40,912 bases of DNA, taken from Desulfurococcaceae archaeon. Lineage in GTDB: Archaea; Thermoproteota; Thermoprotei_A; Sulfolobales; NBVN01. Every line of letters starts with the position of its first letter. The first letter of the stretch is position 1. The position numbers and the translations under genes are program-made. Under the pieces are notes generated by a model, which saw only the letters and a program-made list of their open reading frames with translations, made no database searches and had not been told where the DNA came from. Location of the stretch: positions 1-40,912 of the forward strand of contig JAJHQR010000006.1 of NCBI GenBank assembly GCA_020833255.1, written 5' to 3'. Shown here piece by piece: positions 17,057 to 26,319 of this stretch.

Positions 17057-17434
17057 GGTTTCCTCCGTTTTCTGCGATCTGTCGGCGTACGCTAGCCTGT
17101 ATTTCCTCGGTTTCAAGTAAGCTATTATGAGTTCTATCCCTCTCAAGGGATCGCTCTGCTCGCCGCAAGTGTACACGTCGACGGTAGCGTAGCGATACTC
17201 AACCCACGTGTGGACAGCTATGTGTGATTCCTCAACCAACGCTATGACCGAGACCCCGCCCTTCCTACCGCCGAAACTCCAAGACTTAACCTCCACCAAC
17301 TTCATGTTAGATTCTTTAGCAGCTCTAACAACAACGTTCCTGAGTTCCTCCTCGTTCGCAGCGGCTTTCACGTCTATGTCGTAGAGGTTAGCGTAGTAAT
17401 GCTTCCCGATCACGAAGTCCTCGCTCCCGCTCAC
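17036..17434 (-). CDS. speD: Archaeal S-adenosylmethionine decarboxylase proenzyme (or paralogous arginine decarboxylase)
   Basis: VEESHIAVHTWVEYRYATVDVYTCG with E-S-H processing site; GTG at 17434 preceded by GAGGAGGTGA fits better than ORF-track start 17467. Confidence 0.85.
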   Translation of the reverse strand: MSGSEDFVIGKHYYANLYDIDVKAAANEEELRNVVVRAAKESNMKLVEVKSWSFGGRKGGVSVIALVEESHIAVHTWVEYRYATVDVYTCGEQSDPLRGIELIIAYLKPRKYRLAYADRSQKTEETLIVPAS

Positions 17435-17439
17435 TTGAA

Positions 17440-18474
17440 TCACCTCCTCACGCCCTCGAAGAGCCATGAGAGGTCACTCTTACGCGACCTCTTAACACCT
17501 CCGTCCACCAGAGCGTGTGTTATTATGGGTAACGCTATGGTCGCGTCCACATACACCACCCTCTTCTTAGCTTTCGGCGAGACCTTACCCCAACTAACAG
17601 CTTCCTCGAGAGTAGCACCGCTTAAGCCACCCCATTGAGGGGCGTCCGTAGTGAACTGCACCACGTACTCTAAAGGCTTGTAGTAGTCGTGCTGACCCTC
17701 TTCCTCAGCTATCAATGTTTGAGCTACCGTCACCAAGTTAACGTAGTCTTTAGGAACACCTCCCCCAACATATATTGCCGCAAGCTTGCTTGAGCGCCTA
17801 CCAATCTCCACTATCTGGTAGAAATCCCTCACCATATCCAAGACTACCCTATGCCCCCTGCGGTACGGCAGCAGGGTCGCCATGCCGTAACCACTATCAA
17901 CCAGTGCCGGGGAGAAGACGGGCACGCCGGACCTGTAAGCCGCCGCCACTATCGAGTCTATGCCACGCTTATCGAGGAATTCCCCGAACAGATATAGGAA
18001 CTCCGCCGTAGAGTAGACGGACCCGTTAGGCAGGCTCTCAACGAACTCCATGATGAGTCTCTCCATCTTCCTATAATCGAGCTCGTTAGCTACCGTGTCG
18101 TAGAACCTGTCAAGCTTATACTTAAGTAGCTCGTTATCGTCAACGCAGGGGTATGTCTTCAAGTACTTGAAGCCCATAGCCTCGAAAATATCCTCGCTTA
18201 TTATAGCACCCGTAGATACCACTACGTCCACATACCTATTCTCAACCAACCACTTAATAACCCTCCACATACCTGCGGTACTCATAGAGCCTGCCAAACC
18301 CAGGAATATCGTGACGTCGTCGTCTTTGAACATTTCGATGAGTGCTTGATAAGCCTCTCCTAAAGCCCTACCCTGAAAAGCTGTGTCACCCATCCTTAAT
18401 AAGAGGTCGTGAAGCCCTCTACGGCTTACATCAAGACTCTTTACTTCCCCCATCGTAAACGGGTATTCCTCCAT
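17440..18474 (-). CDS. dys: Deoxyhypusine synthase
   Basis: TIFLGLAGSMSTAGMW, VSTGAIISEDIFEAMG, GGGVPKDYVN, GGLSGATLEEAVSWGK. Confidence 0.93.
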   Translation of the reverse strand: MEEYPFTMGEVKSLDVSRRGLHDLLLRMGDTAFQGRALGEAYQALIEMFKDDDVTIFLGLAGSMSTAGMWRVIKWLVENRYVDVVVSTGAIISEDIFEAMGFKYLKTYPCVDDNELLKYKLDRFYDTVANELDYRKMERLIMEFVESLPNGSVYSTAEFLYLFGEFLDKRGIDSIVAAAYRSGVPVFSPALVDSGYGMATLLPYRRGHRVVLDMVRDFYQIVEIGRRSSKLAAIYVGGGVPKDYVNLVTVAQTLIAEEEGQHDYYKPLEYVVQFTTDAPQWGGLSGATLEEAVSWGKVSPKAKKRVVYVDATIALPIITHALVDGGVKRSRKSDLSWLFEGVRR

Positions 18475-18685
18475 CTTATTTCTTCCAAGGATAACGAAAC
18501 CAAAGATCTATTAAGCTTTAGTAAGCACACATAAGACAACAAAACCTTCAGCCAGCTTCTTAACTGTGTTTACTCAAGAACTCACAAAAACCCTTGGAAC
18601 AACCAAAAAATATTAAAACCTAGAAGGAAAATAATTATCCTCACCTCACAAGGATGATCGAGCGAATCGTTTTCGTAATGAGGCC

Positions 18686-20005
18686 TTACCTCACAGCAAG
18701 CAACTCAGCGTTCTTAACCAGGAATTCCTCGAAGTCGTTAACGAACTTATCTATTTCCTCCGGCGTGTGAGCTATTGAGAGGAATAAGTGGGGTTTTGCT
18801 GGTGATAGGTAGAGGGTGTTCCTCCCCACCATGTGTTTGAATAAGAGCTCGCACGCTCTCAGATTCTTGGTTTTCTCGCTAGTTAGCGGGTCTTTAGGTG
18901 CTTCCTTAGTGAAGTGTATCCCTATCATTGACCCGAGGCCTGTTATGTGGCACTGAGCGCTAGCTCTCCCTACAGAGTCTTCCAAGCCCTTAATTAACCT
19001 ATTCCCTAACGCGTAGAGTTTCTCGTAAAACGATTCCCCCTTACTGAGGAGTTCGGAGATTAGCGTGTAGCCAGCCCTCATGGTTAGGGGGTTGCCGACG
19101 AACGTGCCTCCGTGGAACGCTCTCTCCCAAAACCTAGGCCTCGCCACCTGATTCATGAGTTCTAGATACTCTGAAGAACCCACTATAGCTCCCGCGCCAG
19201 CGAAATACTGCCCGCCAACAGCTTTCCCGGCCGTTACTATGTCCGGCCTCACGCCGTAGTAGTTTTGAGCACCCTTATAGAATCTGAAGCCCGTTATAAC
19301 CTCGTCGAATATTAGGAGAAAGCCTTTCTCGTCAGCTAATTCCCTAAGTCCTTTAAGGAAATCTCTCTGAGCCGGGATACACCCGGCCACACCGACCACT
19401 GGTTCAACGATGACGGCCGCTAAATCCTCGTTCTTCACCACCTCCCTCACACCGTCTAAGTCGTTGTAAGGTAGCAGGACTGTGTAATCGGCTTTCACGT
19501 ACTGCATATCGAGTGAGGATGGGTGATCGTACGGGTAATTCACGGCTACGTGTAGCTCCGGGTAACCGCCGTGCCATCCACCGATAAACTTACCTATCTT
19601 CTTTTTCTTGGTGTAAGCTCTGGCCAGCCTGATAGCGTACATGTTGGCTTCAGTTCCTGAGTTGGTTGGTTTAGCCATGTCTAGACCGAACCACTGAGTC
19701 ACTGCCTCAGCCCACTTAACCTCCCACTCATTACACCACCCGAAGTGGGTGCCTAAGGCTAGCTGCTCCCTAACCGCTTCGAGCACGGGCTCATACCCGA
19801 AGCCCGTGACTACGGCTCCGTGACCCATCCAGTAATCAACGTATTCGTTGCCGTCGACATCCCATACTCTAGACCCCTTCGCTCTAACTATGTATATCGG
19901 GTGTGGGTCGAAATACCTTAAAGAGTAGGAGACCCCTCCTGGGAGGTACTTCCTAGCTTCCTCGTAGATCTTCGCCGATCCCCTCAGGTCCTCCCAGCGA
20001 ACCAC
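18686..20005 (-). CDS. Class III PLP aminotransferase, glutamate-1-semialdehyde aminomutase-like
   Basis: PTNSGTEANMYAIRLARAYT, GGWHGGYPE, LLIFDEVITGFR, TAGKAVGGQYFAGA, ERAFHGGTFVGNPLTM. Confidence 0.85.
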   Translation of the reverse strand: MVRWEDLRGSAKIYEEARKYLPGGVSYSLRYFDPHPIYIVRAKGSRVWDVDGNEYVDYWMGHGAVVTGFGYEPVLEAVREQLALGTHFGWCNEWEVKWAEAVTQWFGLDMAKPTNSGTEANMYAIRLARAYTKKKKIGKFIGGWHGGYPELHVAVNYPYDHPSSLDMQYVKADYTVLLPYNDLDGVREVVKNEDLAAVIVEPVVGVAGCIPAQRDFLKGLRELADEKGFLLIFDEVITGFRFYKGAQNYYGVRPDIVTAGKAVGGQYFAGAGAIVGSSEYLELMNQVARPRFWERAFHGGTFVGNPLTMRAGYTLISELLSKGESFYEKLYALGNRLIKGLEDSVGRASAQCHITGLGSMIGIHFTKEAPKDPLTSEKTKNLRACELLFKHMVGRNTLYLSPAKPHLFLSIAHTPEEIDKFVNDFEEFLVKNAELLAVR

Positions 20006-21033
20006 CTGTAATCACCTAGAAACGCTGAGGGCGTTATCACGTCCTTCATCGTTATGAGCCCTGGAGGTGCTTGAAGGACTCTCGGTATGATGTTGACGAC
20101 CATTGAAGCAGTAGCTATGTCGCCTGGAACCCCCGTCTCACACCTCCAACGCATTGTGGGGTTCCCCTCTATTAGCACCTCGTCGTAGTCTTCCCTACCC
20201 ACGGAAGCCAGCAAGTCTAACCTAACGAATTCCGCGCCGTTGACGTAGCCGACACCCCACCCGTGAATGCCTGAGACTCTGCCAGGACCTATCTTGAAGT
20301 ACTGTGTCTCTAAGTATTCCTCAGCTACTATGGGTTCCTGCCCTTCCTCAACCCTCTCTATGCTCACGCCGAGGATGCATCCTAAAAGCATTATTGATTC
20401 CGCGTACCCTACGTGAGCGCTTATCTCGCCAGCACGCAGCTTAGACTCGAACTCTTCCGGCGTTAAGGATAACCCGTATTTTTTCTGGAACGAGTACCTC
20501 CTCTTAGAAGCGTCTAAAGACCTGACCACGTGTATCCTGCGTACCTCGGCGGAAACAGACGTCAGGAAAGCCGGTAACGCGTCGAACACAAACCCCGGGT
20601 TAACTCCCGTACCAATAACCCTAACTTTATTCTTCTTAGCTAACTCATCAATCATTAAAGACAGCTCAGGATACCTATACCAGGGATAAGCCAGGGTCTC
20701 CGAGGTTGACACCACGTTAGCGCCTGCGGAAACCGCCCTAACGATTTGAGGGTATATGCGGTCTAGGTAGGTACCGGTAGAGATAATCACTACGTCAGGC
20801 TTAACAGACCTCAAGAAACCCCATGAGTTTGAGTCATGAACTACCTTAACACCTAAACCCCTACCCAACCCAGCCACAATCCCTAAGTCCTCACCGACCT
20901 TGGAAGTATCTACATCCACCCCTCCAACTAACTCAACACCCTTCCTAGAACTAAGGAGCTTGACAATAAGAGACCCTATAGGGCCCACACCATAAATAAC
21001 TACCCTCAAGTTCTCAGACATTAAACACACCAA
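19984..21033 (-). CDS. NAD(P)-binding oxidoreductase, 2,4-diaminopentanoate dehydrogenase (Ord)/DapB_N-like
   Basis: VVIYGVGPIGSLIVKLLSSRKGVELVGGVD, GVNPGFVFDALPAFLTS, overall Ord-like length and order; overlaps aminotransferase by 22 nt. Confidence 0.7.
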   Translation of the reverse strand: MVCLMSENLRVVIYGVGPIGSLIVKLLSSRKGVELVGGVDVDTSKVGEDLGIVAGLGRGLGVKVVHDSNSWGFLRSVKPDVVIISTGTYLDRIYPQIVRAVSAGANVVSTSETLAYPWYRYPELSLMIDELAKKNKVRVIGTGVNPGFVFDALPAFLTSVSAEVRRIHVVRSLDASKRRYSFQKKYGLSLTPEEFESKLRAGEISAHVGYAESIMLLGCILGVSIERVEEGQEPIVAEEYLETQYFKIGPGRVSGIHGWGVGYVNGAEFVRLDLLASVGREDYDEVLIEGNPTMRWRCETGVPGDIATASMVVNIIPRVLQAPPGLITMKDVITPSAFLGDYRWFAGRT

Positions 21034-21173
21034 GATAATTATATCGCAACATTTTAAAAGAGACCTACACTCGAGGCTCCCGTAGCTTAGGTGCGCTTCC
21101 AGGAAGGGAGTTAATGAAATTATAACAATGTTTTCCCAAAGAATATATAAACTCTTGATTAATAATATATACG

Positions 21174-22406
21174 GTGACTAATACGTCATCTAGGGGTGGA
21201 GCTGGTTATAGGCTCTTACTCTACATAGCGATAGGGTTCGTTCTAGGCATAATAATCGGTTGGATAGTGAGTATGGCTCCTCCCGGGGTTAAGGGGCCTG
21301 TGAGCGATTGGTTTAAAGCTTTTGGCGATATCTTCGTGAGGTTGATCAGGATAGTCATACCACCGCTCATATTCTTTACTATAGCCGCTGCCACGGCCTC
21401 TATAGCTAACGCTAGGAGGCTTGGCAAGATACTTGCTTTAATGCTCTTCCTATACATTATTACGACGTTAATAGCCACTATATGGGGTACCATAGCGGCT
21501 ACTGCCTTAGCGCCCGGCGTTGGCTTAAACCTCACCTCAACGCAGCAACCCCCGACTCCTCCGTCAGGGACCGATATCTTGCTCTCGTTCTTCCAGCCAG
21601 ACTTCAGCAACTTGCTAGTTGTTGGCGGCGCTATGACTATGATAATCTTCGCTATCATTCTAGGACTTGCAGTCGTGTTCTTAGGTGATGAGGGGAGGAA
21701 GGTAGCTAACATACTTTCCCTAGGTTCTAAGACTATGATAGGCTTCGTTAGGATCATAATGTATTATGCGCCGGTAGCTGTTTTCATGTATGCTGCTTGG
21801 TTGATGATTAAGTACGGCCCTCAAATGCTCGGTGCTTACGCTAAGTTCCTGGGAGGGCAGTACTTATTCACTCTACTACACTTCTTCCTAATATACTCCA
21901 TCATCGTGTGGTTAGGTGGTCTATCCCCGATTAAGTACTTCAAAGCTCAGATATACCCGTTCTTAATAGCTTTCACGACCAGGTCTTCAGCCGCTACCTT
22001 ACCGGCTAACATGGAGGCCGCTAGGAGGATGGGGGTTCCCGAGGAGGTTTTCGGGGTAACCCTACCTATAGGAGCCACTGTCAACATGGACGGGACGGCA
22101 CTATATCAAGTTATGAGCGCTATATTCGTCGCTCAATTATTCAACATTCCTTTAACACCCTACCATTACGGCTTAATAATACTAGCCGCTATAGTGGGCT
22201 CCATAGCCACGGCGGCAATACCTGGCGGCGGCACCATAATGCTCGCTTACGTGCTAGCTGTGGCCGGCCTACCTCTCGAGGGCGTCGGCATAATGTTGGT
22301 GATAGACCCCTTAGCAGACGCTATAAGGACTGCCATCAACGTTTCAGGAGATAACGCGTGCACTGTCCTAATAACTAAGTTCTTAGGATATAAACTAACG
22401 TCATGA
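21174..22406 (+). CDS. SDF/DAACS-family dicarboxylate/amino acid:cation symporter (GltPh-like)
   Basis: TTRSSAATLPANMEAARRMGVPEEVFGVTLPIGATVNMDGTALYQ; strong upstream TATA aatatataaac. Confidence 0.92.
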   Translation: MTNTSSRGGAGYRLLLYIAIGFVLGIIIGWIVSMAPPGVKGPVSDWFKAFGDIFVRLIRIVIPPLIFFTIAAATASIANARRLGKILALMLFLYIITTLIATIWGTIAATALAPGVGLNLTSTQQPPTPPSGTDILLSFFQPDFSNLLVVGGAMTMIIFAIILGLAVVFLGDEGRKVANILSLGSKTMIGFVRIIMYYAPVAVFMYAAWLMIKYGPQMLGAYAKFLGGQYLFTLLHFFLIYSIIVWLGGLSPIKYFKAQIYPFLIAFTTRSSAATLPANMEAARRMGVPEEVFGVTLPIGATVNMDGTALYQVMSAIFVAQLFNIPLTPYHYGLIILAAIVGSIATAAIPGGGTIMLAYVLAVAGLPLEGVGIMLVIDPLADAIRTAINVSGDNACTVLITKFLGYKLTS

Positions 22407-22470
22407 GCTTTTTATAAATAGAAAACCCTCTTTTTATGCTTCAACACAATACTTTAGTTAGGGGATTGAC

Positions 22471-22833
22471 TTGAGTTTATTAGAGCTTGAGGAACCAAGA
22501 GAATTAAAACAAATGATTAAAAACCTTAACACGGTCTTGGGAACAGGCCCTAGCGGTGCTAGGGGGAGGGGTAAGGGATTGCTAGTATACAATAAGTTGC
22601 CTCAATACATATGGAGTTCCTGGAGCAAAGAATTAAAGAAGTTAGGTATTGAGTGGGGAGAGTTCTTAAGCATAATCAGCAAACACTCAGACCTAATAGT
22701 TGAGTGGGCAGTAGAGGAAAAGATTAGCTGGAAGGAATACCTCACTAAGTTGAGGGAAGCGCTAATAACATACAGCAAAACCAAGACTGGGAGAAGGGTA
22801 AGCCTAGACACATTCACTAAGAAGAGTGCGTGA
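22471..22833 (+). CDS. Hypothetical protein
   Basis: 120-aa ORF with TATA-like upstream region. Confidence 0.5.
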   Translation: MSLLELEEPRELKQMIKNLNTVLGTGPSGARGRGKGLLVYNKLPQYIWSSWSKELKKLGIEWGEFLSIISKHSDLIVEWAVEEKISWKEYLTKLREALITYSKTKTGRRVSLDTFTKKSA

Positions 22834-22888
22834 AGCGGATGAGGAGCGGAAAACGAAGCAATGGAAAACTAATCAAGCCATACGTTAC

Positions 22889-23144
22889 ATGAAAGCCTCG
22901 CTTTTTAAGGTGGGGGTGGGAGAGCTTATAGGTTATGTATGCTTTAGTTTTCTTGATGATGTTGGTAGTGTGTGAGTCCCGGGGGCTACTCTCTAGCGAC
23001 TAAACGCCTATGCCCTCGAGGAGATGATGAAAACATAACCCTGAGCCTCCGGGGCTAAACCCTCGGGAAGAGGGAGATGCAGCCCCCCAAACCAATGAAT
23101 CGCCACGAGGGAACCCCCACCCTTCAGGACGGGGAGGAGGTCAG
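22889..23144 (+). mobile_element. TnpB-less IS200/IS605-type remnant/MITE with probable omegaRNA region
   Basis: Flanking TTAC at 22885-22888, LE hairpin ATGAAAGCCTCGCTTTTTAAGGTGGGGG, RE CCCCCACCCTTCAGGACGGGGAGGAGGTCAG, TnpB C-terminal-like frame ...PPGLNPREEGDAAPQTNESPRGNPHPSGRGGGQ. Confidence 0.7.
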
Positions 23145-23146
23145 GT

Positions 23147-23773
23147 TCATACATAGGAACTGAACCCCATCGCTATGCTCACTGAGTGATCTACTATCCT
23201 CTCTATATGTCTTAGCGCCAGCGTCTTAGCCACGATCTTACTCTCCACTACCCGCATACTGCCTATTTCCTTGAGGAAGTCTACGTAGAGCTTATCTACT
23301 TTCTCGTCTATCTCCTTAACCACGTCCACGCACTCCCTACACCCCTCAAAGAAAGCCTCGAAGGCTTTCTCGTAAGCTCTGATACTGAGCTCCGTGAGCT
23401 CTCTTAAGTCTTTCAATGACTCGTCACTAAGTCTTGAAACGTACTTATCTGTGAGAGCTATCTCCCTACAGTACCTACCTATCCTGAACATATCGTAGAG
23501 TACGTCCAGGAGTGCGTGAACCCTTCTGAAGTCATTACCTAGTGGTTGGTACCTCACCGCATACGCTAGCAAAGCCTCCGTAACATCCCTCTTGAGGACG
23601 TCGAGTAACGCGACCCCGTCCTCCACGTCCTTAATCAGTTTCTCACGCTCCTCAGCGTCCCCCGAACAAACCAGCTCATGAGTCTTCCTAAGCAACTCTA
23701 GAGTTACTTCATGCACTCTCCTCGCTCTCTTCTCGAGACTCGCCAGATTAGATGCTCTGTCACCCTTCATCAC
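23147..23773 (-). CDS. phoU: PhoU-like phosphate regulatory protein
   Basis: Three-helix repeats, KIVAKTLALRHIERIVDHSVSIA; last gene of pst operon. Confidence 0.8.
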   Translation of the reverse strand: MMKGDRASNLASLEKRARRVHEVTLELLRKTHELVCSGDAEEREKLIKDVEDGVALLDVLKRDVTEALLAYAVRYQPLGNDFRRVHALLDVLYDMFRIGRYCREIALTDKYVSRLSDESLKDLRELTELSIRAYEKAFEAFFEGCRECVDVVKEIDEKVDKLYVDFLKEIGSMRVVESKIVAKTLALRHIERIVDHSVSIAMGFSSYV

Positions 23774-24525
23774 AGAGCACCCCTCAAGAACTCGTTAGTT
23801 ACCTCCTTCTTAGGACTCATGAAAACCTCCATAGCAGGACCCTCCTCAACTATGACCCCGCTGTGGAGGAGTGCCACGTGATCAGCTACCCTAACCGCTT
23901 GATGCGGCATGTGCGTGACCATAATGACCGTGACCTCATCCCTTAAACTCTTTAACGATTCCTCTATTTTAATAGTGTTCACGGGATCTATGTTAGCTGT
24001 GGGCTCGTCAAGTAGTAGTATCTCGGGCTTAGCTGCTAGAGCTCTAGCCAAGCATAGCCTCTGCCTCTGACCACCACTCAGTGCGTGTGGGTAGCTCTTA
24101 AGCCTATCCTTAACCTCCTCCCAGAGCATCACCTTCTCTAAAGCCCACCTAACCAAGTCGTCTAACTCACGCTTGGTCCTCACAATCTTATTCAGCCTAG
24201 CCGGTAAAGCCACGTTATCGTATATGGTCATGTGAGGGAACGGGTTAGGCTCCTGAGACACTAACACGACCCTCCTCCTGAGATCGTAGGGATCAACACT
24301 ATAGATATCCTGACCTAAAACCTTAACCAAGCCACTCAACTCAACACCGTCCACGAAATCTATCAACCTGTTAAGAGTCCTCAGAAAAGTAGACTTACCT
24401 GAGCCGCTCGGACCCATCAAAACGAATAGGGTGTTACGCCTCACCCGCAACGTAACACCACGCAGTATCTCAACACCCTTAATCCTCAAGTGGAGGTCCT
24501 CCACCTCAACAGCGTATAAACTCAT
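23770..24525 (-). CDS. pstB: Phosphate ABC transporter ATPase
   Basis: GPSGSGKSTFLRTLNRL, LSGGQRQRLCLARALAAKPEILLLDEPTANIDP. Confidence 0.93.
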   Translation of the reverse strand: MSLYAVEVEDLHLRIKGVEILRGVTLRVRRNTLFVLMGPSGSGKSTFLRTLNRLIDFVDGVELSGLVKVLGQDIYSVDPYDLRRRVVLVSQEPNPFPHMTIYDNVALPARLNKIVRTKRELDDLVRWALEKVMLWEEVKDRLKSYPHALSGGQRQRLCLARALAAKPEILLLDEPTANIDPVNTIKIEESLKSLRDEVTVIMVTHMPHQAVRVADHVALLHSGVIVEEGPAMEVFMSPKKEVTNEFLRGAL

Positions 24526-25376
24526 AACTTAACACCTCTCACAAGAACTCTGGACACCGTGAACAAAGCTAGGTATATTATTAGGAGGACTAGGGTAGCC
24601 CCCCAAGCAACCCTGTGGAAATTCTCGTAGGGTGATAAAGCATACACGAATATCATCAAAGGCACGGCGTTACTCTGCTGCAGCACCCCGGCGAAGACGG
24701 CGTTCATCAAGAAACCCATCGTGAATAGTAGGGGGGCTGTGTCCCCGAAAGCTCTCACGTAAGACATTAGGAGCCCTGTGAGCAGGCTCCTCCTCAAAAC
24801 ACCTACGTAGACGTGGATCAAAGCCCTCACCCTATTCATGCCGAGAGACATGGCAGCCTCCCTCAAGCTCTCCGGTATCGACCTGAACGCCGAGGTGAAG
24901 TAGACGTAGGTGTAAGGTAGGGTCACGATCGCGAGTGCGAGGGAGCCGGCGAGGAGGGATTGCGTCCCCATACTCATGACTACCGTGGAGTATATGAACA
25001 TAGAAACTACTATTGAGGGTACCCCGGAGAAAGCCCTCACCACCACCTCGCACACCCTGCTGAGAGAATGCCTCGGAAATTCAGTGACGTAGAAAGCCAT
25101 CAGGAAGGCTATAGGTGTCGTTATCAGTATCGCTAGAGCCGAGGCTAAGAGAGACCCGATTAGTGCGGGAGCTATGCCCCCCACGCTAGTGCTGAGAGGG
25201 GTTGGTGGTAAATCGGTGAGGAATTTGAGTCCAGTCTCCACTAATACCGCACCACCTCTCTCCACGGCGGTGTAGATTATCGATATTAAGGGGGTTACGT
25301 AGAGGAAGGAGACAGCAACCATGACGATCACCATGATGTAGTTCCTGACCTTCCTTGAAGTCATTGACCTATACAT
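24522..25376 (-). CDS. pstA: Phosphate ABC transporter permease
   Basis: FSGVPSIVVSMFIYS, PESLREAAMSLGMNRVRA; operon context. Confidence 0.9.
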   Translation of the reverse strand: MYRSMTSRKVRNYIMVIVMVAVSFLYVTPLISIIYTAVERGGAVLVETGLKFLTDLPPTPLSTSVGGIAPALIGSLLASALAILITTPIAFLMAFYVTEFPRHSLSRVCEVVVRAFSGVPSIVVSMFIYSTVVMSMGTQSLLAGSLALAIVTLPYTYVYFTSAFRSIPESLREAAMSLGMNRVRALIHVYVGVLRRSLLTGLLMSYVRAFGDTAPLLFTMGFLMNAVFAGVLQQSNAVPLMIFVYALSPYENFHRVAWGATLVLLIIYLALFTVSRVLVRGVKL

Positions 25377-26298
25377 GTATCCTCTCCCTCCACCCGTAGA
25401 CTAGCCTAATCCCGGCGTAGCTAGCCGCTAAGCTAATGAGCAGAAGTGTGAGAGCTCCGGCAAACAACGTTGGTAGAGCGTACTCGTAGAGCCTGGCACT
25501 CTCAAACTGGTTGGCTATGAGTGACGGTATCGTGTAGGCTGGGTCGAAAAGACATAAGCTAAGCTTCATCGAGTTACCCACGGTCAACGCAACGATTGTT
25601 GTCTCGCTTAAAGCTCTGCTAAAGCCTAGAAGAGATGCCGCGATTACGTACGGTTTCAATATCCCCATCATTATCTTGTAAGCCTCGTAATCCGTTGCTC
25701 CCAAGCTGTAAGCCCCTTCCTTATACTTACTCGGTATTAGGTAGTAGCCCTCTATGAGTAATGCAGTCACGTAAGGAGTTGTAGCAACAGCCAACGTTAT
25801 GCTGGCAGCTAGCATAGAGTGCCCTGTGAGGGGCCTACAAGAAAATAACGGGATGAAACCTAGGTAGTCGTGGAGGGGTTTCATGACCTGATCTCTTAAG
25901 AAGGGCGCTAAAGTCGTGGAACCCCACAACCCGTAAATCACTGTCGGCAAACCGCCCATGACCTCAGTAACGTACCTTAGTGGGGCCCCCAAATACTTAG
26001 GCAGTATCTCGATCAAGGTGAGTGTTAAGCAGATCGAGATAGGTAGTGAAACCAGGACTGACAGGATCGAAACGTATAAGGAGCTCGCTATCGGTGCGGC
26101 AAGCCCGTAGAACTCCCTCTGCGGGTCGTCTGACGGGCTCCACGCACTAGTCGTGAGGACTGCGAAACCGAAGCGTTGGAAAGACGGCCAGGATTGAGAT
26201 AAGATCATGTAGGAAAGGATTAGGAGAATCCCTAGAACCCCCACTATTAGGGGGAGGGTTGAGTAGAAAAGGAGCTTATCTGATTTAGAGAAAAACAT
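25369..26298 (-). CDS. pstC: Phosphate ABC transporter permease
   Basis: MGGLPTVIYGLWG, YKEGAYSLGATDYEAYK, RALSETTIVALTVGN. Confidence 0.9.
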   Translation of the reverse strand: MFFSKSDKLLFYSTLPLIVGVLGILLILSYMILSQSWPSFQRFGFAVLTTSAWSPSDDPQREFYGLAAPIASSLYVSILSVLVSLPISICLTLTLIEILPKYLGAPLRYVTEVMGGLPTVIYGLWGSTTLAPFLRDQVMKPLHDYLGFIPLFSCRPLTGHSMLAASITLAVATTPYVTALLIEGYYLIPSKYKEGAYSLGATDYEAYKIMMGILKPYVIAASLLGFSRALSETTIVALTVGNSMKLSLCLFDPAYTIPSLIANQFESARLYEYALPTLFAGALTLLLISLAASYAGIRLVYGWRERIHV

Positions 26299-26319
26299 GA
26301 CTACTCACCAAAGTCTTGA

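Noticed and set aside
24832-25053. ORF 24832-25053 inside pstA
   Set aside because: Same-strand alternative frame within a well-supported permease gene
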